A stretch of DNA of 64,000 nt from Rhodococcus sp. BP22 (lineage in GTDB: Bacteria > Actinomycetota > Actinomycetes > Mycobacteriales > Mycobacteriaceae). Location of the stretch: NCBI RefSeq assembly GCF_014281965.1, contig NZ_JACFTB010000004.1, positions 1-64,000 of the forward strand, in the 5' to 3' direction. A model generated the notes under the pieces. That model was not told where the DNA came from. It saw only the letters and a program-made list of their open reading frames with translations, and ran no database searches. This document shows positions 1-9,066 of this stretch, in pieces (position 1 is the first letter of the stretch; every line of letters begins with the position of its first letter). The position numbers and the translations under genes were made by a program.

Positions 1-242
1 TCGTTCGTCAGGAGCTCATCACTTTCAGTCGTGTTGGTGTCGAATGTCCGCGGCGGTCCGTTTAGCCGATGGGGGACCATGCGGGACTCAGATGGACCGG
101 AAGCAGGTCGCCGGTGGTTATCGTTTACTCATGACTTTGGGGCGCACCCGGGTGGATTCACGCGGACGCCGATGGTCACTCGATTCGCCGAACATCCAGC
201 TCAACGGGCCATTGATGGACGCGCGTGCATCCAGGTGAATTG

Positions 243-290
243 TTATCTCTTGTACAGCGGGTCCGGGGTTCGAATCCCTGATGGCGCACA
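243..290 (+). tRNA. 3' fragment of a tRNA gene (tRNA-Lys-like); candidate attachment site
   Basis: This stretch holds the end of an anticodon arm, a T-arm (stem CGGGG, loop TTCGAAT, stem CCCTG with one G-T pair at 266-282) and an acceptor 3' strand ATGGCGC followed by ACA. No matching 5' half (acceptor GCGCCAT plus D-arm) lies upstream at tRNA distance, so it is a fragment. The 3' half resembles actinobacterial tRNA-Lys from memory; the isotype is tentative. A perfect terminator follows, as behind a real tRNA gene. A 3' tRNA fragment is the usual footprint of a tyrosine-integrase element, which would lie to the left of the window. Confidence 0.6.
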
Positions 291-295
291 AAATA

Positions 296-338
296 TGCCC
301 TCGAACAGCAGAAATGCTGTTCGAGGGCACATTTTTTT
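296..338 (+). terminator. Rho-independent terminator behind the tRNA fragment
   Basis: A perfect 15-bp stem (296-310 with 315-329) closes a GAAA tetraloop and is followed by a seven-T tract at 332-338. It is the clearest intrinsic terminator in the window and fits the native terminator of the tRNA gene whose 3' end precedes it. Positions 339-509 hold nothing else I can support. Confidence 0.9.
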
Positions 339-509
339 GACTCGGTGAGTCGGGTACCCGCTGCCCTTCGATGCCAGAGGTAGCAACCAGCGGCGTAGCG
401 GGAAAGATTCCCCTGCTCGCGACTGTGATCCTCTGTCAGGTCAACCCGCGAGGGTTGGTTGCGTGCGGTTCCGCTCGACACCGCCCGTGGCGCCACGGCT
501 ACGCACCAT

Positions 510-988
<479 letters not shown>

Positions 989-1014
989 GATGGGGATTCC
1001 TTGTCGGGTCTGCG

Positions 1015-2427
1015 TCACTCGGTGACGGATGAAAGTTGCTGCGAATCAACCGATGTGGAAGATGATTCGATCCAGGCGTTGTAGCCACCGACCAGGTCGC
1101 TGACGTTCTCGATACCGTCGGCACGCAGTAGCGACGCGGCGACGGACGAGCGCCAGCCGCCGGCGCAATAAACGACTATCGGCTTGTCTTGTGGCAGATC
1201 GTCGAGATGGGAGCGGAGTTGAGCGAGCGGAATCGGCTGAGCGCCTGCGATGACGCCGTCTTCGCGCTCACCGGGATTACGAATATCGATCAGTGTGATC
1301 GCGTCCGCACTCAGGAGCGAGTCCAGCGCGACCACTTCGGTGCGCGGTGCAGTACGCACCAGGTCGGTGAGTGTGTCGGGGAAGGTGCCGTCTGTGTCGA
1401 CGGTGAGATACCCGATGACATTGTCGGATCCGATGCGCGCGAGCCGCATTGCTGCATCTTGTTGCTGACCCGGATAGGTGATGAGAGCGATTCGGCCGCC
1501 GATGTCTGCCACCATGCCGCCGGTCTCGGCGAACCTGCCGTCGAATCCGACATTGATCGAGCCACGCACATGTCCGGCAGCGAAATCGTCGGGCGTGCGG
1601 GCGTCGAGGACTCGAATCCCCTCAGCCAATCCAGTGCGCAGTTCAGTCGGCGACAGCGCGGGGATGTGCCGACCTTGATCGAGCAGCGCCCGATTCGACT
1701 TGTTCAAGGCGACATCGGTCGAGAAGTAAGCCGGCACCGCAGGCTGACCGTCCGTGACGAGTGCGACGAAGGCGTCCTCGGTCATGGGCTGCACCGACGG
1801 ATTGGTGCGTCGTTGCTCACCGATCGTGGAGGTCAGCTCGGACGAGAGGTTTTTGCCACAGGACGATCCGGCGCCGTGAGCGGGCATGACGGTCACTGAG
1901 TCGGGCAACATCAGGAGAGTCTCGTGGACGGTGCGGTACATCGCCCGTGCAAGATCGGTGTTGGTGCCATCTCCGAGGTTGGCCAGGTCGGGGCGGCCGA
2001 CATCGCCGATGAACATCGAATCTCCGGTGAGCACGGCAGACGGCGCAGCAAGCGGACTCTCTCGGACCAGCAGGCTGATCGACTCCCATGTGTGGCCGGG
2101 GGTGGAGAGAATCTCGATGTCGACTGTCCCGAGGGACACATGTTCGCCGTGCCGCAACCTGCGGATCGGATACTCGGTCTCAGCGGACTCGCCGAACCCG
2201 ACCCACGCTCCCACGGCGTCGACAAGCTCGAGGTGACCGGAAACGAAGTCTGCATGAAGGTGGGTGTTGATTACCCCCTCGATTGTCAGTCCGTATTTGG
2301 CTGCGTCATCGAGATACTCGGTGATGTCGCGACGCGGATCTACCACGATGGCTCTGCCGGTGGTCTCATCGCCGATCAGGTATGACGCATGAGATAAGCA
2401 CTCGATGTAGTACTGCTCGAGAATCAT
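1015..2427 (-). CDS. cstB: CstB-like persulfide dioxygenase-rhodanese fusion
   Basis: A 470-residue three-domain protein. Residues 1-220 are a metallo-beta-lactamase fold of the ETHE1 type with H56-x-H58-x-D60, H65, H112 and D136 as iron ligands. About 250-345 is a rhodanese-like domain lacking the active cysteine. About 360-455 is a complete rhodanese with the loop CAGGWRS and Cys421. This order (dioxygenase, pseudo-rhodanese, rhodanese) is that of Staphylococcus aureus CstB, which oxidises glutathione- or CoA-type persulfides and yields thiosulfate. In this lineage mycothiol persulfide is a likely substrate (inference). AAGGAAGG precedes the ATG. It heads an operon with a cysteine-rich peptide and a CstR-like repressor, and two operator palindromes overlap its promoter. 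Confidence 0.88.
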   Translation of the reverse strand: MILEQYYIECLSHASYLIGDETTGRAIVVDPRRDITEYLDDAAKYGLTIEGVINTHLHADFVSGHLELVDAVGAWVGFGESAETEYPIRRLRHGEHVSLGTVDIEILSTPGHTWESISLLVRESPLAAPSAVLTGDSMFIGDVGRPDLANLGDGTNTDLARAMYRTVHETLLMLPDSVTVMPAHGAGSSCGKNLSSELTSTIGEQRRTNPSVQPMTEDAFVALVTDGQPAVPAYFSTDVALNKSNRALLDQGRHIPALSPTELRTGLAEGIRVLDARTPDDFAAGHVRGSINVGFDGRFAETGGMVADIGGRIALITYPGQQQDAAMRLARIGSDNVIGYLTVDTDGTFPDTLTDLVRTAPRTEVVALDSLLSADAITLIDIRNPGEREDGVIAGAQPIPLAQLRSHLDDLPQDKPIVVYCAGGWRSSVAASLLRADGIENVSDLVGGYNAWIESSSTSVDSQQLSSVTE

Positions 2428-2466
2428 CGGACAACCTTCCTTGCGATATTCGGGGTATATGGAGAC

Positions 2467-2510
2467 TGTATAGATACCCCATGGGGTATGTCAAGTACCC
2501 CATGGGGTAT
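2467..2510 (-). promoter_or_regulatory. cst promoter with two CstR/CsoR-type operator palindromes
   Basis: Two palindromes lie 21 bp centre to centre, about two helical turns: ATACCCCATGGGGTAT at 2474-2489 and TACCCCATGGGGTA at 2496-2509. On the minus strand a consensus -35 TTGACA (2489-2494) sits between them, and a -10 TATACA (2467-2472) follows at 16-bp spacing with the first palindrome inside the spacer. A further half-site with TACCCC lies near 2450. CsoR/CstR-family operators are known to be GC-centred palindromes of this form, so a bound repressor would block polymerase directly. 2511-2813 contains nothing else recognisable beyond the next gene's leader. Confidence 0.85.
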
Positions 2511-2813
2511 GCAAGCAGAGTGGACACACCTCGATTTGTGGCCTCGTCGCGAGCGTTCGGACATCAAGCAGGACTGGGCAATTGGAAGACCACTGCATAT
2601 TCGTCGGTTCAGGAAACAAGGTGGTCCCATGACCGCATCCGCCCGGCTTGGGTCGGGAGAATCAGGTCACAACAACGCGAACGTGCCATGTTCAGGTGCG
2701 GGTGTCAGTCCGGTTGTCGAGGCAGATGACCCCCTCGACGACCGGGCCTCGTGCAGTTTCCGGCGTATCCTGTGGAGGGCATGACCTCCGTCTCTTGCTT
2801 CGAAAGGTCTCCC

Positions 2814-3590
2814 GTGGCGTACCTCCTCATTGTCATCGTGTTAGCTGCGCTCATCGTTTTGGTTGTAGCCGGCCAGCGACGATCCACTGCGGCCAAAGCC
2901 CACGAATTGGAGGATGCCCAAGCAGACGCACGTCAATCGATCGAGCGTCTCGGAGGTCAGATCTACAACTTGTCGGGGACCGACCTTGCCTCCAAACAAG
3001 CGCTCGCCGACGCATCGGAACGAAATATTGCCGCGGGATCGCAAATCGAGCAGTCGAAGACTGTTGCGCAGGCGCGGCTCGCGAAGCAGACCGCCCTCGA
3101 GGGGCTGTACTACATCCGCGCGGCTCGGCTGGCTATGGGCATGGACCCTGGCCCAGAAATTGTGGGAATCGACGGTCAGAAATCGGCCGGTGAGGTGACC
3201 GAAGATCGGAAAGTCGACTTCGAAGGAAGGAAAGTCGCCGCATCACCGAACCCATCGGATCAGACCCCGAATTACTACCCTGGCGGACGGGTCGCCGGTA
3301 GGCCTGTGCCAGCGGGTTGGTACTCCGAGCCCTGGTGGAAACCCGCGCTTGTCGGCGGCGCTTGGGGACTGGGGTCGGCGTTGTTGTTCTCCTCGATGTT
3401 CTCGGGGATGTCCGGCGTCGGCTACGACACCCAAGCCTTCGAAGGCGGCTACGGCGACGGCACCGACAGTGGGTACGACACAGCTGGAAACTTCGAGGGC
3501 GACCAGGGCGGGTACGACCAGGGTGGGTACGACCAAGGCGGTGGCGATTTCGGTGGCGGTGGCGGGTCTGATTTCGGTGGAGGATTTTAA
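2814..3590 (+). CDS. Membrane-anchored coiled-coil protein with Gly-rich tail (DUF1542-like)
   Basis: A 258-residue protein of unknown function. A single hydrophobic segment (residues 2-20) is followed by a basic stretch, an alpha-helical, Ala/Gln-rich region (about 30-115), a second hydrophobic patch (about 180-205) and a Gly-rich tail carrying GGYDQ repeats and ending GGSDFGGGF. The GTG at 2814 was chosen because GAAAGG lies 6 bases upstream and the anchor then starts at the N-terminus; an in-frame ATG at 2781 would put a charged extension in front. Similar actinobacterial proteins carry the DUF1542 label. The tail resembles low-complexity regions of actinobacterial surface proteins. It has no operon partner. 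Confidence 0.65.
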   Translation: MAYLLIVIVLAALIVLVVAGQRRSTAAKAHELEDAQADARQSIERLGGQIYNLSGTDLASKQALADASERNIAAGSQIEQSKTVAQARLAKQTALEGLYYIRAARLAMGMDPGPEIVGIDGQKSAGEVTEDRKVDFEGRKVAASPNPSDQTPNYYPGGRVAGRPVPAGWYSEPWWKPALVGGAWGLGSALLFSSMFSGMSGVGYDTQAFEGGYGDGTDSGYDTAGNFEGDQGGYDQGGYDQGGGDFGGGGGSDFGGGF

Positions 3591-3671
3591 CTGATCTCAC
3601 CGCAGCTAGAGGCAATTTTGTCTGTCCGGGGGCCTCCTAACGAAGCTCGAAGCAATCGGCGTTGGTCCGGG

Positions 3672-4199
3672 TTATCGGATGGGGGAGTACACGTCGTTCA
3701 GGGTCACCAACGTCAGTTCTCTAGTTCGAATGTTGTCGAGTAATTTCGGGTGGACATGCGTGACGGCAGGGTGGATTGCGTGTCCGATCACCACAGCGCC
3801 GGGCGTGAGGTACTTGCGCACGCACTCGATGAGGTAGTCCTCGGTAACGATGGAGGAGTCCGACAGCGTCCACGAGTGGTACGAGGCCGTCACGAAGAAT
3901 GTGAAACGAGCGCCGTTGTCCTTTGCGAATTGGATGTAGGCCGCAACTACCGCGGGGTCGGTGCCGTCATTGATGGTCAGCGCAAGAGTTGGTGCGGCCG
4001 GCAATTCAGTCCCCGCGCCGGGTGGGATCGGAACGCGGGTGCGCGGCGCCGCGGGAGCTGTGTTGGGCTGGTTTGTCAATGCTGCGGAGGGCTGGGGAAT
4101 TTTGGCCGATTTACCATCTGCGGTGCTGGGTATCGCGTGGGGCTCAATTCGATCGAATCCAGCGGTAGCGGCGTTGGCGCCGACGGCGTGAGCCGTCAT
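3672..4199 (-). pseudogene. Polysaccharide deacetylase remnant, catalytic core deleted
   Basis: The frame encodes the start of a NodB/polysaccharide-deacetylase domain (TINDGTD, residues 75-81, then a typical GARFTFFV strand) and its end (GHAIHPAVTHVHP, then LVTLNDVY). The part between, which in the family carries the HxxxH metal ligands and most of the barrel, is missing: sequence jumps at residue 111 (about 3866) from the second strand to the last third. The break keeps the frame. The first Asp of the usual DDG motif is also Asn. The N-terminus is Ala/Pro-rich and looks like a secretion leader without a clear start. I read it as a non-functional deletion derivative. Confidence 0.7.
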
Positions 4200-4425
4200 G
4201 AGAGCGTGTCGACTCCGCGCGAGCCTGACCGCATCGCGCGGATGTCAAGTGGGGCCCGATGCACCGTAGCCGTATAAACGTGGCTGGAAGATCACCGGCG
4301 GACGGCTGGCCCTCGCACCTAGGGTCCGGTTCATTTTAGCCGCCGATGATGGGCAAGCATCGGTCGCTGCATGCAGACATTTCAAGAAACGGTCGAAGGG
4401 TGCGACGGGGTCTGTCATTCTCGCC

Positions 4426-4773
4426 GTGATGGCGTCTCTGGCCGCTGGGCCTTCCGCCTCCTTCGAGATGTCGACGGCCATCGTGTTCGTCCTGGTGTTG
4501 ATGGCGGGAATCATGGTCGGATGGCGATGGCGTGCACCGCTGACGGGGTTCGCGATGTTGGCGGTCGTCGCTGCCACGGGACTGTTCACGCAGCCGCCTC
4601 TCGAGGCGATCCACTCGGTCGCGACCATCGTCGTACTTCCTCCCGCCCCTGGTCTGCTTTTCGCATCGTTGCTGCCAACGGATGCACCGTGGCGACAATC
4701 GCTGTCACGACGCCGATTGCTGGGTCGATTCCGATCGTCGCCGAGTTTGAGTGGACGGCCTACACCCCTCTGA
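4426..4773 (+). CDS. Possible small membrane protein or remnant
   Basis: An open frame of 115 residues whose first 75 contain two hydrophobic stretches (about 15-33 and 38-55) with normal membrane composition. The last 40 residues are Arg/Ser-rich and overlap the next candidate frame. It has no recognised family or convincing ribosome site. It may be a truncated gene that originally ran on into the frame starting at 4689. Low confidence that it is expressed. Confidence 0.3.
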   Translation: MMASLAAGPSASFEMSTAIVFVLVLMAGIMVGWRWRAPLTGFAMLAVVAATGLFTQPPLEAIHSVATIVVLPPAPGLLFASLLPTDAPWRQSLSRRRLLGRFRSSPSLSGRPTPL

Positions 4774-4961
4774 CGCGGATCCAGACAACCCTCTCGCCTA
4801 GCACCTGGATGTGGACGTCCACCGTCGTCTCGTTTGTGTCGGTCCTGGCGGCGGGTGCGGCTCTACTTATGCTGGAGAAGCGTCGGGAAGTCCCGACCGC
4901 TGGTCGATGCGGCAGAACGGGACTATCGCAGCATCTCTCGAACTTCATCTGCCGCGTCTGA
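4689..4961 (+). CDS. Possible small two-helix membrane protein
   Basis: From a GTG at 4689 the frame gives about 90 residues: a hydrophobic segment (2-20), the motif EWTAYTPLT, and a second hydrophobic segment (about 45-65) ending in basic residues. Two helices separated by a W-x-A-Y-x-P-L motif recur in short actinobacterial membrane proteins I have seen, mostly uncharacterised. It overlaps the previous frame, so the two could be pieces of one frameshifted gene. The start is uncertain. Confidence 0.35.
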   Translation: MATIAVTTPIAGSIPIVAEFEWTAYTPLTRIQTTLSPSTWMWTSTVVSFVSVLAAGAALLMLEKRREVPTAGRCGRTGLSQHLSNFICRV

Positions 4962-4980
4962 GGGTTGAACTCATCGGGAG

Positions 4981-5727
4981 CTAGGCGGGATTGGTCCGGT
5001 GCCGAACCCACACGTTCGGCTCGACGTAGACAGCGGTTCCGTGTTGGAGATCGCACAGGACCGGGGTGAGCGCGCCTGGTATTTCGACTGGACCCGATCG
5101 ATCGAAGGGCAGCCTGGTCCATGTTCGCCACTCGTCGAGTGTCCCGGGGATGACCATGGAGCGCGGCGCGATACTGTCGATGCGTCCACCTGCTCGTACG
5201 TGTACACGCAGCCAAGGATCCACAGGCAGTCCATCGAGCCGAGTTCGAAATGCGTATCGATGCATCGCTTCGTGTATGTCGGTCTTGCCATTGGGTCGTA
5301 CCGGGACGATCAGCTCTTCGAAGCCTAGACGGCTTGAGTTGTCGCGGAGCGCCGCCAGCATCTTCGATGAGGCCCCGCTGCCTTGCATGCCGGGGGTCAC
5401 GGCAATTTCGAGGGCGCACACTGTATTCGGGGTGTGTCCGACGAGCCGGGTTTTGACACCACGCCGTATCGCCCCGTCCCAGCCATCAGTGGGGAGAGGC
5501 TCTCCATTGGGGAGATAGATCGGCATCGAGAGGCCCTTCGCGACGACGGACCCCTTCTCATCCAGCCCGGCTACAACAAACTGGGAGAAGGCCTCGCGAA
5601 TATCGGGGTCGAAGTACAGTGCCGCAATTGGATCCTGGGTCATGAACTTTGGCCATGAGTCGGTCATGTTCCACAGTGCATCTGCGAGATCGGGTCGATC
5701 GGCAAGGGTGGCTACGGTCAGGTTCAT
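4981..5727 (-). CDS. GNAT-family acetyltransferase-like protein
   Basis: A 248-residue protein. The central part carries a GNAT acetyl-CoA motif A (ALEIAVTPGMQGSGASSKML, about residues 105-124), where the strand and the Q-x-S-G-x-x pattern bind the pyrophosphate. The C-terminal third is not typical of small GNATs and gives the larger size. Substrate unknown. It is the only clearly intact enzyme gene between 3.6 and 8.4 kb. It stands alone, with a remnant on each side. Positions 5728-5966 upstream contain no other gene. Confidence 0.7.
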   Translation of the reverse strand: MNLTVATLADRPDLADALWNMTDSWPKFMTQDPIAALYFDPDIREAFSQFVVAGLDEKGSVVAKGLSMPIYLPNGEPLPTDGWDGAIRRGVKTRLVGHTPNTVCALEIAVTPGMQGSGASSKMLAALRDNSSRLGFEELIVPVRPNGKTDIHEAMHRYAFRTRLDGLPVDPWLRVHVRAGGRIDSIAPRSMVIPGTLDEWRTWTRLPFDRSGPVEIPGALTPVLCDLQHGTAVYVEPNVWVRHRTNPA

Positions 5728-5966
5728 GAGCCCTATGATGCCTGAGCCTGACTGTACCTATGTGCTGATGAGCTTGGTCTTGCTTGCGCTAAGCAGATTC
5801 TGGCTGGGCACGAGTACGGTTCATTTTCCCGGACCAGCGCCTGCTGCCCTCGCCGCACTCTTAACTACTGAAGTGGCCGGTGAGCCTTCTGTTCATCGGC
5901 CCCTTTGTGTGAAATAGCGGAAAATTTACGAAGCCGCGACATTACCGACGGGTTTTGCCATCGGTG

Positions 5967-6440
5967 TTAGTTCTCGAAAGGTATATGTCTGCCCGGGGGA
6001 ATAACCGAAAAGGGAATTTCTTGAATGACGAGCGGAATGGCAGCCAACGAAAGACTTTTGACGGTATCCCAGCTCAGTGCGTTGTGCGGGCTGTAAAGCT
6101 CGAGAAGCAGGAGCACCGCGGGCAGAGTGAGCGCGCCGGCGACGGCAGCGGCCCGTCGGCCACGAAGGCTGGCGCGGTTGTAAGCGCAGATAGCCGTGGG
6201 CAGGGCCCCACGTTGTACGTGTGGGCGAGGGGAAAGAGCCCCTAATGACAGCATCGCCAGGAGTAGGGACAGCGCTGGGCGCTGGCGGCGGATCAGGATA
6301 AGCGGCGACGCGATCACAATAAGCACTACGGACAGCACCGGCGGCCCACCACGGTCCGAGATGAAGAATTCTGCGCAGATCAGCGCCACAGCCGTCGCGA
6401 ACACCACTGCATCTACAAGCGGGGCGCGGAGAGCGGACAA
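5967..6440 (-). pseudogene. N-terminal membrane part of a sensor histidine kinase, truncated
   Basis: From a TTG at 6440 the 157-residue frame reads like the membrane domain of an actinobacterial two-component kinase (LuxR-partner type): four to five hydrophobic helices, the inter-helix sequence AICAYNRASLRGRRAA, and a long loop before the last helix. It then stops. The dimerisation and ATPase domains that must follow are absent, and no kinase frame continues downstream. It abuts the broken MMPL gene. It could only be functional as an unrelated membrane peptide, so I call it a remnant. Confidence 0.55.
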
Positions 6441-7716
6441 CTATGTCGATCGGGTCACCCCCGCCGTTCGGTGTGTAGTTGAGAATGCCGGTAAATCTAA
6501 CTGCCTGGTAGATGAAAGTGAGTAGGCCGAGTGCTACGCCGACGGTGAAGACGTTCATGACGACAGCCACCACGGGTAGCACCGCTGATCCTGTCATGAG
6601 CCACAGCACCAGCAGGGGCAGCAGAACAAGCAGCCCGGCCGCGTAGGGAAGTGCGTCGGCAATACCGGACTGTTGGTCCACGAACTCGGCTGCATTGCCA
6701 CTTATCAAGACATCAGTGCCGGACTCTTCTGCGAGGTCTCGAACGTCCGAAACTACTTGCTGCGCAATAGTACCTGCTGGGTCGTCGTTGAGCGGGAGAT
6801 TCACTTGCCAGGTGTTCTCGTTCAAGGCGGGAACCGTACCCGGCGCTGCCACTCCGTCGAGCGAAGAAGCCTCAGCAGTGAACTGTTCGACTAGTTGGGA
6901 ACTGTTGCCGGAGACCGTAGCGGCGGAGTACAGCACTGTGCGACTGGCGGTGCGCATGGTGGTCACAACTGCCCCAGCCGTGGCGCCTTGACGGTCGAGC
7001 TCTTCTCGGTATCGACTCACCAAAAAGAGCGTGTAGTCCACTGCCAGTCCGAGTCCGAGTCCGAGACCGATGACGAGGTTGAGGGCGAACGCGCTGAGGG
7101 CGTAGACCTGATTGATCACGGTCAGCGCCAGGAAGGTCCCGAATACCGTGGTGACGCTGACGATCAACGGCAGAAACGCGGCGCGGCCGCCGAAGATCAA
7201 TATCGTCAGGAGCACCAGCACCAGCAGCGGGAAGGCCAGCGATTCCGAGCGAGCAAGATCGCTGGTTACTTGTTCAGCGATTTGCAATCCCGCGACTGCT
7301 TGGCCGCCGACGCTGACGGCTGGATCGCCTTCGAAACTGTCAAGAGCGCTCGTTGCAACCACCCGCTCGTCGGCACCGCTCTCCATGGCGCCGAGTAGCA
7401 GCGCCGACGAGCCGTCGTTCGATCTTTTACCGGGCGTCACGAAGGCAACCCCGTCGATACCTGTGAGCTTGTCTGCAGCAGTGGACACCGCGCTCGAATC
7501 GGCCCCGTCGACCAGAAGGACGATACCCGGGAACGGTGTACTGCCTGTGGCAGTTTCGATTCTCTCGACACCTCGAGCCGACGCCGCGTCTGCTGACGTA
7601 AACCCTCCAGTGGTGGCCAGATCCTTGGAGACGCCACCTCCGAATACGCCGGCCACAATGACGAAAAGTAGAACCAAGAGGAGCGGCCGACGTGGCCGAG
7701 ACTGCAGTAGGCGCAC
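6441..7716 (-). pseudogene. MMPL-family (RND) transporter remnant with internal deletion
   Basis: The first 270 residues are typical MMPL: one N-terminal helix, an extracellular domain, then helices with GLGLGLAVDYTLFLVSRYRE. After SAATVSG (about 6906) the sequence jumps in frame to the second periplasmic domain, losing helices 4-6 and the loop between. It continues through two more helices (LVLLPLLVLWLMTGSAVLPV) to LNYTPNGG at about 6445. There the MMPL sequence ends and the frame runs on with no relation to the family over a kinase fragment. Length should be 700 or more residues. The GTG at 7716 has GAAGGA upstream. Non-functional as a transporter. Confidence 0.75.
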
Positions 7717-8111
7717 GACCGGCGAGGATCCTTCGGACGGCGGACTAGGTGGACTGTGGACTGTGGACTGCGTGATCGCTGGATGGCTTGGTCATGACAT
7801 CACCCTCGCGCAGCGTGGCAGTTCTCCACATCGGCCACCGGGAGTACCTCACTACGGGCTTCGGCCCGCTGTACTCCCGAGGATGTACACGCAGACTGCC
7901 CCACCACCCCGGCCGGCGATCCGGACTACAAGGTGGCAGAGCACCGAGAGGGTCATGGGGTCGGATATTTCGGGGCAGTTTTTCGAAAGCCGCGGCGTAC
8001 AGTCGGCGGTGTCGAGGCCAACTCGTGCAAGGTGGAAGGCCCGCGAGTTTAGCCAGCGGTCATACGAGATAGGAACGGACCTGATTGTGGTCAGCGTGGA
8101 CAGCGGGGGCG
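7717..8111. other. Intergenic stretch with a 7-bp triple repeat and a UUCG hairpin
   Basis: No gene is seen here. It contains three tandem copies of TGGACTG (7750-7770) and a stem-loop at 7839-7879. The outer stem is nine perfect pairs (CGGGAGTAC with GTACTCCCG); the inner stem is CGGGC/GCCCG closed by TTCG, an extra-stable tetraloop. It may be a terminator without T-tract or a structured leader. Confidence 0.5.
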
Positions 8112-8314
8112 ATGACACAAACGGTTGTGGCACAGACAGACGCAGTTCCGGTGGGGATAGTGTCTGCAGCGGCGATGTCTGCAGCGGACCTGCTGGAAAA
8201 TTGGCAGTCAGCGCGGAGGTAGGCCTGTCCGGTGCCCAGGCCGCTCGGCGGCGCACACAGTGGGGACCCAACGCGGTGTCCTCACATCGCGCAAGGTTCT
8301 GGCCGGTGCTCTAG
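8112..8314 (+). pseudogene. N-terminal fragment of a P-type ATPase, frameshifted
   Basis: The ATG at 8112 begins a frame ending in LLENWQSA. A two-base insertion (extra GC in GCGCGG near 8208-8213) then shifts the reading, and the other frame continues EVGLSGAQAARRR followed by QWGPNAVSSHRARFWPVL before a stop. Together these are the cation-ATPase N-terminal domain (the pattern G-L-S-x-x-x-A-x-x-R-x-x-x-x-G-P-N). Nothing of the membrane or catalytic parts follows, so it is both frameshifted and truncated. 8315-8493 holds no supported gene. Confidence 0.65.
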
Positions 8315-8493
8315 TCGCAGCACCCGGTGATCGCGAACCGCTTGGTTCAGTGCTTGTTTCGTCTACCCAGTCGCATCCAGGGCCTGCTTGTGGGTGACAA
8401 TCGCGCCGATGTGGTTCTCACAGGCGCGGGGAGCCTTCAAGCCGGATAGCACGCTGCTGATCCCGTTCTCGACGAATGCGACATCGCTCGGGT

Positions 8494-8934
8494 TCAGCTC
8501 CGTGTGGCCGAGTCCGCTGGCAGCGCGCTAGCGGGCGCCAACACCACCAGCCACCCGTCCGGGTCCTCGAACAACACGGCACCGTGGTCCGTCCAATATG
8601 GGTTGGCGGCTACAACCGGGGTCTGACCGTGATCGGTGAAACGCTTGCATGCGGCCGCCAAGGCTTCCGGTCCACTGAGGTAGAGAACCAGCTGATTCTC
8701 AGGGTTCCTCTCAGGAATACGTGGTGATTCGCCGAACTGCAGTAACTCCATGTGAACGGGGGCGCCCGGCAAACCGAACACGACTCCGTCGTATCCGCTG
8801 TGATTTCGCCACTGCGCCAGCACTGTTAGTCCGACAACGTCGCGGTAGAAAACGAGTACCTCTTCGTAGTTGGCGGTGGGACGCGCAAAGCGAACTGCAC
8901 CGACATCGAGGTGAGCGGGCCAGGACGGAGACAT
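8494..8934 (-). CDS. VOC (glyoxalase/bleomycin-resistance) family protein
   Basis: A 146-residue protein with paired beta-alpha-beta-beta-beta halves: LDVGAVRFARPTANYEEVLVF opens the first module with YRDVVGL after it, and AAACKRFTDHG followed by DHGAVLFEDPDGWLVVL closes the second. His and Glu metal-ligand positions are partly kept (HMELL; EDPDGW). Members include glyoxalase I, dioxygenases and antibiotic-binding proteins, so the substrate cannot be named. The ATG at 8934 fits the family length; a GTG at 8967 is the alternative. It faces away from the next gene. Confidence 0.75.
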   Translation of the reverse strand: MSPSWPAHLDVGAVRFARPTANYEEVLVFYRDVVGLTVLAQWRNHSGYDGVVFGLPGAPVHMELLQFGESPRIPERNPENQLVLYLSGPEALAAACKRFTDHGQTPVVAANPYWTDHGAVLFEDPDGWLVVLAPASALPADSATRS

Positions 8935-9066
8935 TTGCGTACTATTCCACGGGTCGTTGCCGAGCACAGGGGCAAACGATTTTCGTCGCTGTGATGAAGA
9001 GTCGGTTGAGAAATGGCCGAGTGTGAACAGCGATGAGTTTCACCCGCCGGCGCAGTCTTCAGCTGC

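Noticed and set aside
7112..8110. Open frame on the plus strand running through the MMPL remnant into the ATPase fragment
   Set aside because: The first 330 codons show no protein-like pattern; only the last 30 or so belong to the ATPase fragment.
8371..8508. Short minus-strand frame ending near 8371
   Set aside because: About 45 readable residues without start, family or context; could be another remnant but cannot be supported.
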